A stretch of 64,000 bases of DNA, from contig CM055871.1 of assembly GCA_029582165.1 (NCBI GenBank), positions 27,300,802-27,364,801 on the forward strand, read 5' to 3'. How positions within the stretch are numbered: position 1 is the stretch's first letter; the number at the start of each line of letters is the position of its first letter. Both the position numbers and the translations under genes were made by a program. Below are positions 1 through 11,018 of this stretch, piece after piece. Under the pieces are notes generated by a model, which worked only from the letters and a program-made list of their open reading frames with translations, made no database searches and had not been told where the DNA came from. The stretch is from Portulaca oleracea. Lineage: Eukaryota; Streptophyta; Magnoliopsida; Caryophyllales; Portulacaceae.

Positions 1-190
1 TATATAAAAAGTGCTTAAAATATGTCTAATGGACAATATTCATTTGATTAAGGTTGCATTTGTTAATTGTTAACACATTTAAGCTTCCTATAATTGATAA
101 TTAATAATATCTGTTGACAAAAGTCAGTGTCAAATATCATTATAAATATTAATTTTATGAAAACTAAGAGGCAAAAATTGTGTCTTTCCC

Positions 191-193
<3 letters not shown>

Positions 194-257
<64 letters not shown>
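194..257. repeat. (AT)n microsatellite
   Basis: Uninterrupted AT dinucleotide run of about 64 bp. The sequence on both sides (1-193 and 258-530) is AT-rich, and I see no gene in it. Confidence 0.95.
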
Positions 258-258
<1 letters not shown>

Positions 259-530
259 CACCACTCTTAATGGATGAAATTATGATTGATTTTGTGATCA
301 ATATTTTCATTCCAAGTTTGAGAGAAGAAGGATGAAATTATGACAGGTTAATGAGCTAGAAGAGATGATCGAATTGAGAGATAATGACATCAATAACTAG
401 TAGATAAAATAAGGTTCTTATCCTAAAGTAGAGATGAAAAATTAAAATATTTTTTGGAATCATTTTTCAAGAACGAAACATAGCCCTAATGTCGCCATGG
501 TCGATTTGTTCATAATGAATTTGCCTGGCT

Positions 531-1031
531 ATGACCTATGACAAATTGACAGGCATGTTAGGAGCGATGTTGGACAAGAGCCCGGAGCTAATCAAAAGCC
601 TCGATACAGATGGATTGACTCCGCTTTCATACGCCGCATATCATGGTTATGTTGGCATGGTCGATTTCCTCCTCCGAAATTATCCGTCATCCAGATTTGA
701 GTGCAACGAGGACAAATCTTACCCCATCCACAAGGCATGTGAACGAGGCCATATTGAGGTGTTGAAGAAGCTGTACGACTCTAAATCACCCAGATATTTC
801 ACTTGGCCAGATAAGTACGGCCAAAATATTTTGCACATTGCTGCGGAAGAACCTAAGAACAAGTTCAAGGATGTGGTCACTTACTTGGTCAACTTAGACA
901 ATCAGGACATCATCAAAGATCTCATTGCTAAGACAAATGAGAACCGCCAGACTCCACTCCAATTGGCTCAACATTGCAAGAATTATGAGGTGGTTGCCAT
1001 TATTGAACAAATTAAGAAATACCTTGACTAA
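531..1031 (+). CDS. Short ankyrin-repeat protein (possibly a truncated ACD6-type gene)
   Basis: This 166-codon ORF encodes ankyrin repeats, which form helical scaffolds for protein binding. Four repeats are visible. Residues 28-52 contain TPLSYAAYHGYVGMVDFLL, 64-83 contain YPIHKACERGHIEVLKKLY, 98-121 start GQNILHIAAE, and 140-165 start QTPLQLAQ. The ATG at 531 is the first Met in frame; an in-frame stop lies at about 516. Plant ankyrin proteins of the ACD6 class usually have more repeats plus a C-terminal PGG domain with membrane helices. Neither follows here, because the stop at 1029-1031 leads into AT-rich DNA. It could be a small cytosolic ankyrin protein, one exon of a larger gene, or a truncated pseudogene. 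The intact frame slightly favours recent or real coding. The ankyrin call is firm; gene status is not. Confidence 0.7.
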   Translation: MTYDKLTGMLGAMLDKSPELIKSLDTDGLTPLSYAAYHGYVGMVDFLLRNYPSSRFECNEDKSYPIHKACERGHIEVLKKLYDSKSPRYFTWPDKYGQNILHIAAEEPKNKFKDVVTYLVNLDNQDIIKDLIAKTNENRQTPLQLAQHCKNYEVVAIIEQIKKYLD

Positions 1032-1727
1032 AACAGTTTTATACGTGTGTTGGACAAATCCTCACGAGACCTCACTCGTCCACCCGGGTTAACGGGGGTT
1101 TTAAAGGGCTTGTTGCATATGCTAAATGCAACCGTGATTCCTACGAAAGTGAGTTAGGTGTTCATTTTGTTAAGTTTTCTTTGCTTTTATTTTGTTTATT
1201 TTGCTTGAGACGAGCGAATGTTTAAATGCTTGTGGGTGTTATATTATATATATTTGTGCCCTTTTTATTATCACTTTTAGCTCGTTTTAATAATTAATTT
1301 AGCCATTTTATTATGTTTTTGTTCATTTTATCTTTTTATTTTTTCTTAAAATTAGTAACAATTAAATAAAATTACAAAAAAATACTAGAAAGTAGAGTTG
1401 TGTGTGTTTCTTGGCCTTTATTTTACCCTCGACCCAACTCTTTTCTATCGGCCCAGCCCACCTAACTCCACCAACCCAAATCCTAATACTCGATTCTACT
1501 AGTCTTGATCTTTCCTCGGAGAATAACACGTTATCGGATGGAAACAAGCTCGTCTATGAGATGCCTATGGTGGATGGTGTTTCATGCAATATTTTAACTT
1601 CCAGTTATGCATAGGAAGTTGAATATGAGAAGTCTATTTCCCATTTCGACAATGGACAATGATACAGATCTTGACTTAAGATGATTAATAATCATCTTGC
1701 ATTGTCTATATTTCATATTTTTATAAA

Positions 1728-1764
<37 letters not shown>
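1032..1764. other. Intergenic DNA ending in a (TA)n tract
   Basis: I see no recognisable gene. Short ORFs on both strands around 1362-1614 overlap each other and show no motif. The stretch ends in a TA-dinucleotide tract (about 1733-1764), into which the next element is inserted. Confidence 0.6.
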
Positions 1765-1767
<3 letters not shown>

Positions 1768-2294
1768 AAATTGGATTCTAATAATCCCTACTTTTGCAAA
1801 TTGGATAATAATAAACCCTACTTTCAATTTATATTCTGGTGGTAAAAAAAACTGTATTCTATTGGGACATAATCGAAAGTATACCCTAAATATCGATCAT
1901 AGATTTTGTGTTGCATTTGATTCAAAACATTTGTATAACACTTTACCACGATTTTTAATGAATTTACAAGATTTCTCCCAATTTTTTTCAATTTTTTTCA
2001 ATTTTTTATGATTTTTTTCAATTTTATTCTTTTTAAAAAATCATAACAATTGCTCAGAAACTCAAAAAAATAATTTAAAAAATGTTTTAGCAAACTACAC
2101 TTCATTACCTATCTGGGGACAGGAATGAAAAAATAAAATCAATATGGGGTAGGCATGAAAAAAATAAAAAGAATGTGGTGATGGAGTTAGTACCACCACA
2201 ATACAATTTTTTTTTTGAACCACCAGAATACAAATTGAAAGCAAGGATTATTTCCATCCAATTTGCAAAAACAGGGATTATTAGAATCCAATTT

Positions 2295-2297
<3 letters not shown>
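1765..2297. mobile_element. MITE with long imperfect terminal inverted repeats, GGGAAATTGG family
   Basis: The left end starts GGGAAATTGGATTCTAATAA and the right end is its inverted match, ending CCAATTTCCC. Similarity extends about 80 bp inward. The element sits between two TA-dinucleotide tracts (1733-1764 and 2298-2342), so any target duplication is masked. It is non-coding and 533 bp long. Related partial copies lie at 7084-7455 (inverted), at about 11493-11640 and at 58745-58848. The superfamily was not determined. Confidence 0.8.

Positions 2298-2342
<45 letters not shown>
2298..2342. repeat. (TA)n microsatellite
   Basis: Uninterrupted TA run directly abutting the MITE end. With the tract at 1733-1764 it probably formed one microsatellite before the insertion. 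Confidence 0.9.
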
Positions 2343-2345
<3 letters not shown>

Positions 2346-2503
2346 CTAGATCAAAAATATAAATAATAGTCTAATTTTATCAATCATAGTAGAAAATGCA
2401 CATTTATGCATAGATTTACATTTATGAAAAAATATAAATAAATAATCATTTCTATATTGTTTATAAGTTGTAACAACGTCAAAGTAATGAAATATACACT
2501 TAG

Positions 2504-3445
2504 ATCCATAGCCAAATCGTGGTAACAAAAGCATACGAGGAACTTCAAGTGGCAAACTCCCTCGTGGATATGTATGACAAATGTGGCCGGTTTAAAGAAG
2601 TGGATCTTGTTGGGCCGGGGAGATCCAAGGTGGTAGCCCACTTCAACCAAGTCCCATGGTATACAAGTTATTAAAGGTTCTATCTTAAAACCAAATGGTG
2701 TTAAAAGGAGTAGCCAACTTAACTTATATACCATGTCCTTTCATTTTACTTTTCCGATGTGGGATACTTTTACTGATGGGTTAATCCCAACATATCTAAT
2801 CTTCAGAGCTCTCTCACGCAAGGGTACAGTACCTTGGACAGCAATGATTTATGCTCTCGTGCAAAAGTGGTACCATGAAAAGGGGGTCAAACTGTTTATT
2901 GAGATGTGCAGAACAAGTGTCACCCTGGACCAAGCCACTTTTGTGAGCATCTTAAGAGTCTCTGCCAGTTTTTAGCTTGTCTTTCGCTTGCCAAATAGTT
3001 GCATTGCTTATGTTCAGGTCAGAATTTCTCTCTAATGTGTTCTCTGGACATGCATTATTGGACATGTACGCAAAATGTAGCTCAATAAACAGATGCATAA
3101 TTGGACATGTACACAAAATGTGCAGAACAGTGTCACTCTGGACGTGCTTTATCGGACATATACGCAAAAATGTAGCCATCATGGGCTTGTTGAACAAGGA
3201 ATGAGATATTTCAACTGTATGACTGAACTATACCATATCGAGCCCGAGAGAGAGATCATTATGTCACTATGGTTGATATTCCATGCTGAAGTGGACGTTT
3301 CAAGCAAGCAGAGAGACTGATGAGTCAAATGCCTCGTCCCCCATATATAAGAGATCATGTTTTCATCCATCTTGAATTCATGTCGGATCCATAAAATCCC
3401 GGAGCTTTCTGAAAAAGTAGCAGAACAAGTCTTCAAAATGGATTT
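2504..3445 (+). pseudogene. Decayed PPR gene (PLS/E-type pentatricopeptide repeat protein)
   Basis: PPR proteins bind organelle RNA, and plants have hundreds. Recognisable PPR peptides run in order across several frames. NSLVDMYDKCG lies at about 2554-2590. After the inserted solo LTR, WTAMI and LFIEM lie at 2833-2930. HALLDMYAKC lies near 3050-3080, HHGLVEQGMRYF near 3175-3215, and E-motif-like text (SCRIHK followed by VAEQVF) at 3378-3440. The gene is broken by the solo LTR at 2608-2792, by frameshifts near 2970, 3100-3170 and 3230-3310, and by partial tandem copies of the MYAKC-coding segment at 3060-3172. Skipping the LTR rejoins the PPR frame across 2607/2798. The peptide order matches an E-subclass PPR protein. 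No function is possible in this state. Confidence 0.8.
2608..2792. mobile_element. Short solo LTR (TRIM-size) inserted in the PPR pseudogene
   Basis: The segment begins TGTTGGGCCGG and ends AATCCCAACA, giving the TG...CA ends of an LTR at only 185 bp. Flanks are GATCT on the left and TATCT on the right, a 4-of-5 match consistent with a 5-bp target duplication. Removing it restores the PPR reading frame, which independently supports the boundaries. It has no coding capacity. Confidence 0.75.
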
Positions 3446-3567
3446 CAAACATGTTTGTAGATGAAGGGCAATGGGAAACTTATTATGGTTGTGTTCGGCC
3501 ACACTTAAAATGGTTGTTAGCCACACCTATAAATGCAGCTAAAACTACTCCCCACACTTAACTAAGT

Positions 3568-3780
3568 GTGCTGTTGGAAACAGTGGGGAAAATATTGTCT
3601 TGCAAATGCATTGACATTCATCATATTTTAAGGGAAGTGAATAGAACAACATATTGGCTTGCAAATTCCGATTTAAGCTCGGTAAATTTGTTGAGTTGGG
3701 GTGAAGTTTTTTCTAGAGAGTTACATGATATTGTGTTTGATGATAGCCAGAAAACAACCCTTTTGAGAAGGGTTTTCTAG
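3568..3780 (+). pseudogene. LINE RNase H-like domain fragment
   Basis: The 70-codon ORF contains HHILREVNRTTYWLAN. This resembles the C-terminal RNase H-like (RVT_3) segment of plant LINE polyproteins, which is typically H-I-x-R-E-x-N...A-D-x-L-A. Only the last part of the domain is present. There is no reverse transcriptase upstream, so this is a 5'-truncated LINE copy or a related host RNase H-like scrap. It follows the PPR pseudogene. Confidence 0.55.
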
Positions 3781-3900
3781 GTGTTGTATCTTACATTTCT
3801 TAAAAAAGAAATATATAATGAACGGTGATACAAAACCATTATCATTATATTCATGGTGAAAGTTACTTTAATAAAAAGTACTCCCTCCATTCCAAGTTAA

Positions 3901-4022
3901 TATTACTCATGAATATTTAACACATCAATACCACTAATAAAGTATATATTGACTGATACTCATGAACATCATGATATATACTTTATTAGTGGTATTGATG
4001 TGTTAAATATTCATGAGTAATA
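3901..4022. repeat. 49-bp perfect inverted repeat (hairpin), Stowaway-like context
   Basis: The left arm 3901-3949 is the exact reverse complement of 3974-4022, with a 24-nt loop (3950-3973). Just upstream, 3880-3893 reads TACTCCCTCCATTC, the typical Stowaway terminus. The hairpin may therefore be the fold-back core of a degenerate MITE. A transcript would form a 49-bp perfect stem. Confidence 0.9.
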
Positions 4023-4894
4023 ATAAATGACAAGTGGGTAGCCAACTTCGTCAAGAAACATTAAAAAAAAAAGTCAGTATATGTCTGTCAATCAGGAACC
4101 TCAAGACCATTCAAAGCATGTAGCATATGGGTTTAGTTTATGTCTCTTATCCCGTAGTAAAGCATTGTCTCACGCCTCCTCCCTCATTGAGTTTCACTTG
4201 TGCATTGCGATGTCATAAAAATAATGCAGGTATAGTAACTCCACTCTAGAGTCTTGTGGCATTCACGTGCAAATTGAAACAAATTCATGAGTTACTACAA
4301 TTTGTGTGGACATTAGATATAACAGGGGACATTATGGTAGGGAAGAATCGCTTCCTATCGACATTTTGCGCTCATCAGCATCCTCGCCGTCCTTTGCATG
4401 TATACATGTTAAGCAGATTAATATTTGTCCATATTAAGTTACAGATGGTGGCACCACATACAAGTATTGATTGTTGCTTGCATCGCTGCATTGGCACTAC
4501 ACCAAAAATGGGGAATCGAAACTCGTTATTGTCATCTTTTGCGTTGCTGATAATGTGAATCCAACATATCAAATAAAATAACAGCTTTTATTATGAACCC
4601 ATAATGCGTATACAAAATATTTTTAATATTTGGTATTATTTCAATTGTGCTATACATCGTGTGTGGACATTGTTACTATTTGGTGTGGTCATTTATGTGG
4701 TGCTTTTGAAATGTATGTGAGGTCAGTTGTGTTGGAGAGTTTGATACATAGTGAGGACATGCATATGCATCATACCTAGGGTGGCCATGGATATATGAAG
4801 TGTGATCATTGGCGCAAATGACCTGTTGACTTGAAAAATGATAAGCTACCATTTTTTTTTTATTTGTAATCATAGATATAAGTGAGCGTGTTAG
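4023..4894. other. Non-coding DNA, no recognised content
   Basis: ORFs of 65-100 codons occur on both strands but overlap each other and show no recognisable motif. I cannot assign anything here. Confidence 0.5.
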
Positions 4895-5640
4895 TATGAA
4901 TATGCATCAATGTGGCCATACTTATATTGATTATGGACATAGTGGCCACCACTGATTGCCAACTTCATCCAACACGTGCAACTGTATCAATCGCCACACA
5001 TCCTCTCCTCTTATATTTACTCTGTTGAACGCGTATAACCCCACATCCCCCCTAACCCCCAGACACACATACACACGGCGTGATTGTGGCTATGCATTTA
5101 ACACTGTGGTTCAACCCAACTTTAGGGGGGAAGACTTTGGTGCAAATAATTGTATATGTTTTTGCAAATTCATCAATGTGGCCAATTGACCGCAGACAAC
5201 TAGAGTGTTTTGTTCATCACCCTACATGTGTTCACACATAGATGGCGTCACCCATAATAAAATAGGTAGTGGTTTTGGGTAGGTTGTGTGTGGTCAAACA
5301 AGCACGTACCCGAGTCACAATTTGATCCAACGCCTATGACAACGACTATCTCACATATTATGGGCTACAACCATAAAAATACGAATGTGGAAGTGAAATA
5401 ATCCATGAGTATACATCAACTTGGCCATAGTTATACTGACTGTGGACACAGTGGCCACCACTGATTGCCAACTGCATCCAACGCGTGCAACTGTATCAAT
5501 CCCCACACATCCTCCCCCTCCCCCTCCCCCACCCACTATATTCAGTGTGCTGAATGCGAATAACCCCACACCCCCAACCCCTCCCCACACACACAATGTG
5601 ATTGTGGCTATGCATGTAACACTGTGGTCAATACACGTGA
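4895..5640. repeat. Direct duplication of about 230 bp, roughly 510 bp apart
   Basis: Text at 4895-5115 recurs at 5405-5635 with point changes and a different pyrimidine tract. Shared blocks include GTGGCCACCACTGATTGCCA and TGATTGTGGCTATGCAT. The second copy holds the C-rich run at 5511-5534. The ORFs across it look like low-complexity shadows (His/Pro/Thr-rich). Confidence 0.85.
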
Positions 5641-6227
5641 CAGTGACTAATGTTGGCATCATGCACACACATTGGGCTCAAACGTCTCTCATACTCAAAC
5701 CAGACCCATTGCATACTCAATATCCCACCCATACCCTCTTCCCAAAGCAACCCGACCCTACTTGATGTGCGACCAACATCAACGAATCACATTGCATATT
5801 CAATGTGGACAGAAAAATAAAAAAAATATATTGAATCATACCTGTCGTCCGCCATTGATTTGATACGTAAGATGAATCTATGTTCTGCGTCATTGGAATG
5901 CCAGCATATGCGAGTGATTGTGGATAACGTTTGACAATGCCCAAGACTCCTTCGACTATGATATCTTCTATTTTTGGCCAAAATATTCACAATTTTAATG
6001 CAGATTATTGTTTCCTTTATTTACGCCTAACTAACTGATTTCTTTATTTTTTTTTTCCTTTTTTCCTTTTTTTTGCAGAAACCACTAGCTGTTTTGTCAA
6101 AGTGTGGTTTCTGGTTTTTTTTTGGCACATGTGTGGGGGTTGAATCATATCCGTTGGATCTGAATTGGATGACCACGATTCTCTCTTCTTGCCTACCTAC
6201 CTAAAATTCCTTCCTACTGGATCCGTT

Positions 6228-6229
<2 letters not shown>
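5641..6229. other. Non-coding DNA
   Basis: No recognised gene or repeat beyond a T-rich stretch at 6040-6130. Confidence 0.5.

Positions 6230-6279
<50 letters not shown>
6230..6279. repeat. (TA)n microsatellite
   Basis: TA dinucleotide tract immediately left of the LTR-like segment. Confidence 0.95.
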
Positions 6280-6283
<4 letters not shown>

Positions 6284-7022
6284 AATGTCCGGACAATTGT
6301 TCGATATACTTAGAGTTTAAACCAAAATAATATAGTGATTATATGTCTTGCTAGAAACCTCTATATTCGCTAATAGAATATGTTTAATTACAACTATATT
6401 ATTTGGTCCTACTGGATCACACAAGTCAATGCCCTGGAACAATGTGTGTAGCCTAGATAATATTGTATTATGTTTAGAAATGTTGTGATTTGATTTCTAT
6501 GAGAAATCAACTCAACACGGGCCAAGTTGGACTCACCACGGACCGAATTAAAATACGTTCTGGAGCCCAACACAGACCGTGTTGCCTACAACGCGGATCG
6601 TGTTGGGCCTCAGACAACGTTTTTGAGTAAGTCGATTATTAGGGTTTTAGTTAACCTTTTCCCCAAGCCATCTAAATACTATAAAAGAGAGTCTCTCTGA
6701 AAGATTTAGATCAAGGGAACTGCTTGAGACTTTTAGACTAGGGTGATTTTCTGAGTTCCTCTCTCTCTTAGTTTGCAGTTATTGTGTCCTGAAACAAACT
6801 ACAGTATACCGAAACACATACATCTTAGATTGAGATCTATCTCGATCAAGCAATCGAGTTCCCTGAGTGCTGCGTGGACCTACAGTAGAGGATTTATTCA
6901 TTGGAATCTCAAAAGCCAACCTCTACCTCAATCGGATTGGCGATCAGGTATACTACTAAGCCTCTGCAATTGTTTAATTACTGGGAGATCAATTATTTTG
7001 TAATCATTATGAATTTTCTACC
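6278..7022 (+). mobile_element. LTR-like segment with promoter, boundaries uncertain
   Basis: It starts TATTGGAAAT (compare TGTTGGAAAT at the solo LTR at 35382) next to a (TA)n tract. It carries a TATA-like TATAAAA at 6680-6686 and the same CAACACGG...CGTGTTG dyads as the 35.4-kb LTR. A possible right end is TTTTCTACCA near 7022. I found no target duplication, so it may be truncated. The inference that it is an LTR rests on shared dyads and layout. Confidence 0.45.
6513..6605. promoter_or_regulatory. Cluster of four CAACACGGnCCGTGTTG-type dyads
   Basis: Related 17-mers start at 6513, 6534, 6568 and 6589. The last two are the best dyads (CAACACAGACCGTGTTG and CAACGCGGATCGTGTTG). Spacing is 21, 34 and 21 bp. 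The cluster ends 75 bp before TATAAAA at 6680. It looks like a bank of protein-binding sites; the binder is unknown. Confidence 0.6.
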
Positions 7023-7083
7023 ACTTAATTTGTATCTCTTTAGGAAATAGAACACTTAAAATTATATATATATATATATATAT

Positions 7084-7455
7084 GAAAATTGGATAGCAAT
7101 AACCTGTATTTTCATTTTGGATTCTAGTGTTCCAAAAAAATATAATTGGATTGTAGTGGTACCAAATCCACCTTCACATTGTTTTTATTTTTTTCATTCC
7201 TACCCCATAATGTTTTTGTTTTTTCATTTCTACCCCTAGAAAGGTAATGATGTATAGTTATTAAAATTATTTTTAAATTATTTTTTTTAGAATCCAAACA
7301 ACTACTATGATTTTTTTTAAAAAAGAATAAAAGTGAAAAATCGTAAAGAAAAATAAAAGAAATTGGTAGAAACGCCGGAAATTCATTAAAAATCATGGTA
7401 AAGTGTTATAGTTAGTTTTGAATCAAATGCAACTCAATTTATGATATTGGATCCT
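7084..7455. mobile_element. Partial inverted copy of the GGGAAATTGG MITE
   Basis: It begins GAAAATTGGATAGCAATAAC after a TA tract and continues as the reverse complement of the 1765-2297 element. It includes the segment matching the ATTCCTACCCCATAATG block and ends near the GAATCAAATGCAACTCAA block. The other terminus is missing. Confidence 0.7.
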
Positions 7456-8045
7456 TAGGCTGACATAAACTCTAGTCTCTACATGTCATAGATAACAAGT
7501 ACTAGGGATGTTTGGCTACCAGCTTATTCAAGTAATTTTTTACTATTTAGATACTATTGGTTTTTGGACTGAAATACAAAGGGTATTTGAGATATTTGGT
7601 AAAAAAATATATATTCACTTTTTGGGTTTAATAAATTAGTTTTTTCAAAATAGTTACTTTACAATTTATTTTTTTTTTAGAAACTACTAGAAGAAGCTTT
7701 TGAAGTAGTTTTTCACAAACAATTACTTTATCAGACATTTTTCTTGCAATTAATTAACCCAAATAAATTAAGTCTAACAACTAATTCAAATAGGTACTAA
7801 TTACCAACTGGTTGCTAAAGAGACCCATTAACATTTTTAGTTGTTACAAACAAGCCATTCGCATTTGGTATATCTTAGAGCAGCTACATAAAATTCGTCA
7901 ATATCCATTGAAAAACTCATTTTATAACATTATTATAAAATTCATCAATATGTATAAAATTATCAATTTATTACAAAAATTTATTATATAATAAATGACC
8001 TATATAAATTATGTGTAGTAGGTCCTCCTCAGTATGGTATAATTG
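7456..8045. other. AT-rich non-coding DNA
   Basis: No gene or element recognised. Confidence 0.5.
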
Positions 8046-8391
8046 CAAAAATTACTCGGATGTACCCTAACTTTTGGTGAAATGTTTCAGGTACCCCAAC
8101 TTATCAAAACTCATTTTGGGGTACCCATAATTTTTGGGTTAGTAATTATTAGGTGTTTTTCCGGTCATCAATTTGGTTAAGTGACCGAAACACCCTTGTT
8201 CTTCCATTTTTGAAGAAATATCCTTAAAGAAGAAGAATAAGAGTATTCGGTCGCTCAATAAAATTGATTGCCAGAAATTCACCAAATAATTACTAACCCA
8301 AAAATTAAGGGTACCTCAAAATGAGTTTTGAAAAATTGGAGTACTGAAAAATAGTTTCCCCAAATATTGGGGTACCTCCGAGTAATTTTTG
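8046..8391. mobile_element. Mutator-like MITE, copy A
   Basis: Ends are CAAAAATTACTCGG and CCGAGTAATTTTTG, with inverted repeats of roughly 100 bp carrying repeated GGTACC blocks. Flanks are GTATAATTG (8037-8045) and GTATAAATTG (8392-8401), a near-perfect 9-bp target duplication as expected for Mutator-like elements. It is non-coding. Confidence 0.85.
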
Positions 8392-8415
8392 GTATAAATT
8401 GCCACAATCAATTTG

Positions 8416-9230
8416 TGTTGAGGCCCTTGAGGGAGGTGAATAGGTTTGTTACAGAGTTCTTCACTTATTAACACAAGGATGTTGATAGCACTTGAATGAA
8501 TTGAATAATACTTCTTTATTAGATAAGCTTGAGGTACAATAGAAATAGAGGAGGTTAGGGAACTCAACAGGTTCAAGATAGTGAGGTCCTTGATGGCCGC
8601 TCACATGGACAGAAACAGATGAGGCAAAGAGGACAGAAACTGAGATTCAGTTTCTTATAAGGGGCCTCACAGATGAGGCAGAGAAGAACATGACGGATTA
8701 CAATGGATACCAAACTCACAAAGCCTTAGTGCTTCAAGGCTCTACTACACAACATCTCACCAACATATTTGGCTACATAACTCACTAAGATCCTTGGTTA
8801 CACCTAGCCAGAAGTACCTTACTGGCTACATAACTCACCAAGGACTCATTAGCTACATTCAGAAATCTCACAAGTCTTCCTACACTCGATTACTTGCTTG
8901 GAATTGACTGATTCTTCAAGGAGGAAACTGAAGCCTTTTTATAGGTCTCAGATGTCTTCAACAACTGCTACTTCTTCTTTCCTTGCATGGTTGATTCTTT
9001 CCATATTTGTGTCGATCTTCAATCTTGGTTGCTTTGGAATCTTTGGTATTTCCGTTTGTAATGATTTTCTGCAAGAATATACAATAGAATAAGTAGATAT
9101 TTATTCAGAAAATATGCTAGAATCATTTTGGAGATTTTCAAGATACTTCCCTAATTCTTTCAAACAAAACTTTCTGGACATGGCGAAGGTCCTTGGTACA
9201 GATGTCATGGAGGGCATCACAGCTTCTTCA
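8416..9230 (-). mobile_element. Solo LTR (815 bp)
   Basis: It starts TGTTGAGGCCCTTGAGG and ends GCTTCTTCA. The same 6 bp, AATTTG, lie directly outside both ends (8410-8415 and 9231-9236). On the minus strand a TATA box (TATAAAAAG, 8934-8942) precedes the likely transcription start, so the parent element faced left. No internal region or partner LTR is adjacent, so it is a solo LTR left by LTR-LTR recombination. The small plus-strand ORF at 8898-9092 is an accidental frame. Confidence 0.75.
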
Positions 9231-9463
9231 AATTTGCATGACGTATCAACCATACTATGTACTGTACTCTCAGTGTAGAATTTTATTAGCATATGTACAT
9301 AATTTATGAGCATATACATGTGTAAATTTATGAGTACACAATTATCGTTCTTTGATTATATATATATTTGCAGTTTAAGTTCATAATTTATACATGAACA
9401 TACATTTATAACTTTATAAATTTACCATTTTCATTTTATAAACATGGGTATTGTAATTAATTT

Positions 9464-9816
9464 CAAAAAATTACTCGAAGGTATCCTAACTTTTGGTGAA
9501 ATGTTTTTCAGGTACTCCAACTTTTCAAAACTCATTTTGGGGTACCCTTAATTTTTGGGTTAGAAATTATTAGGTGTTTTTCCGGTCATCAATTTGGTTA
9601 AATGACCAAAATACCCTTGTTCTTCCTTTTTTTTTAAGAAATACCCTTGAAGAAGAAGAATAAGGATATTTCGGTCACTTAATAAAATTGATGGCCGGAA
9701 AACCACCAAACAATTACTAACCCAAAAATTAAGGGTACGTCAAAATGAGTTTTGAAAAGTTGGGGTAACCAAAAAATAGTTCCCCAAATATTGGGGTACC
9801 TCCGAGTAATTTTTTG
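9464..9816. mobile_element. Mutator-like MITE, copy B
   Basis: Same family as the 8046 copy, with ends CAAAAAATTACTCG and CGAGTAATTTTTTG. An exact 9-bp target duplication AATTAATTT lies at 9455-9463 and 9817-9825. It is non-coding. Confidence 0.93.
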
Positions 9817-9926
9817 AATTAATTTTATAAATCTATATATATATGCTCTCTTCCCTCCCTCATCTCTTAAATCTCATTAATCAGACAATATCTGTCATTG
9901 ATTTTATCTAATATAAAATCTACACC

Positions 9927-11018
9927 GTTATGTAGACTCCTATTTCAATTAAAATTGCTGCTAGTTTATCTCCAAATAAACTATTTAAATAGTCATAGTC
10001 TCATTAACATTACCGTCTGTTCTATGCAGACTCTTATTTCAATTAAAAATGATGTCAGTTTATGAAGGATCCATGCATACCTTGAATAATACTGAAATTT
10101 TAAAAATAAATTGATGCCAATTTAAATAGTTTATCACCATATAAACTATTTAAATTGGATAGTCCCCACATATAAATTTTAAAAATTTTGATCATAAATT
10201 TCTCAACATATACAATGAGTTACTATATAAAATTATCAATTAAAAAAGTGACATTGGAAACCGTGAAAGTCAAAATTAGGATAATTAATATTGAACGGAG
10301 AGAGTAATCTATATATCTATATATATTATAAAAAATAATGGGGTATGCTAAAATCCCTTCCCTCATTCATTGTTGGATTCTCATGCAATAAGAAATTAAA
10401 TCACCATTGATCTTTAGTCCAAATTTCATCACAACCATTCATTCAATAAACGCATTTACTTTTTTAAAAAAAAAGAAAAAAAAACTAACTATTAGTTATC
10501 TATTTAGAAATTAAATATAAAATAAAAAATATATATAATATATAGATTGAAATTCACACAGGTAACAACCACCAATTCGATTCCTAAATAAAATCAAATA
10601 CTTATAATCAGTTCCAAATCAAATATTCAAATTATTTTACAACAAAAAGCATTTAATTTTTTTTTTGGCCACGTTCTTAATATTCACGGTAATTGTTTCC
10701 TTTCGTTGACCACCTTCCAAATTCTATTATACAAAAATATTTTTCAATCATGTTCCAAATTTTGTTATTTTATAAAATAAAATTCTCATTAATTTTATTC
10801 TATAAAGTTAGTTATTCACATCCCTTTTCAATTACCAGTAATTATTTATGCATGTAGAATTCCTAACACATATATCTATGAAAGTTCCAGAAGAATCATT
10901 AATTTTATTTATAAAGTTAGTTATGTAGACTCCTATTTCAATTAAAATTGCGTTCAATTTATCTCCGGAAGAACTATTTAAATAATCATAGTACCATTAA
11001 CATTACTGTTTGTTCTAA
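9927..11018. repeat. Dispersed direct repeat with Stowaway remains
   Basis: About 95 bp at 9927-10022 (GTTATGTAGACTCCTATTTC and what follows) recurs at 10920-11018, with a shorter third copy at 10023-10060. The stretch around 10150-10310 resembles the right half of the Stowaway family at 39389, ending GAACGGAGAGAGTA. The rest is AT-rich with no gene. Confidence 0.7.

Noticed and set aside
4256..4558. 100-codon ORF as a possible small protein
   Set aside because: No motif; competing ORFs lie on the other strand, and there is no promoter or splice context.
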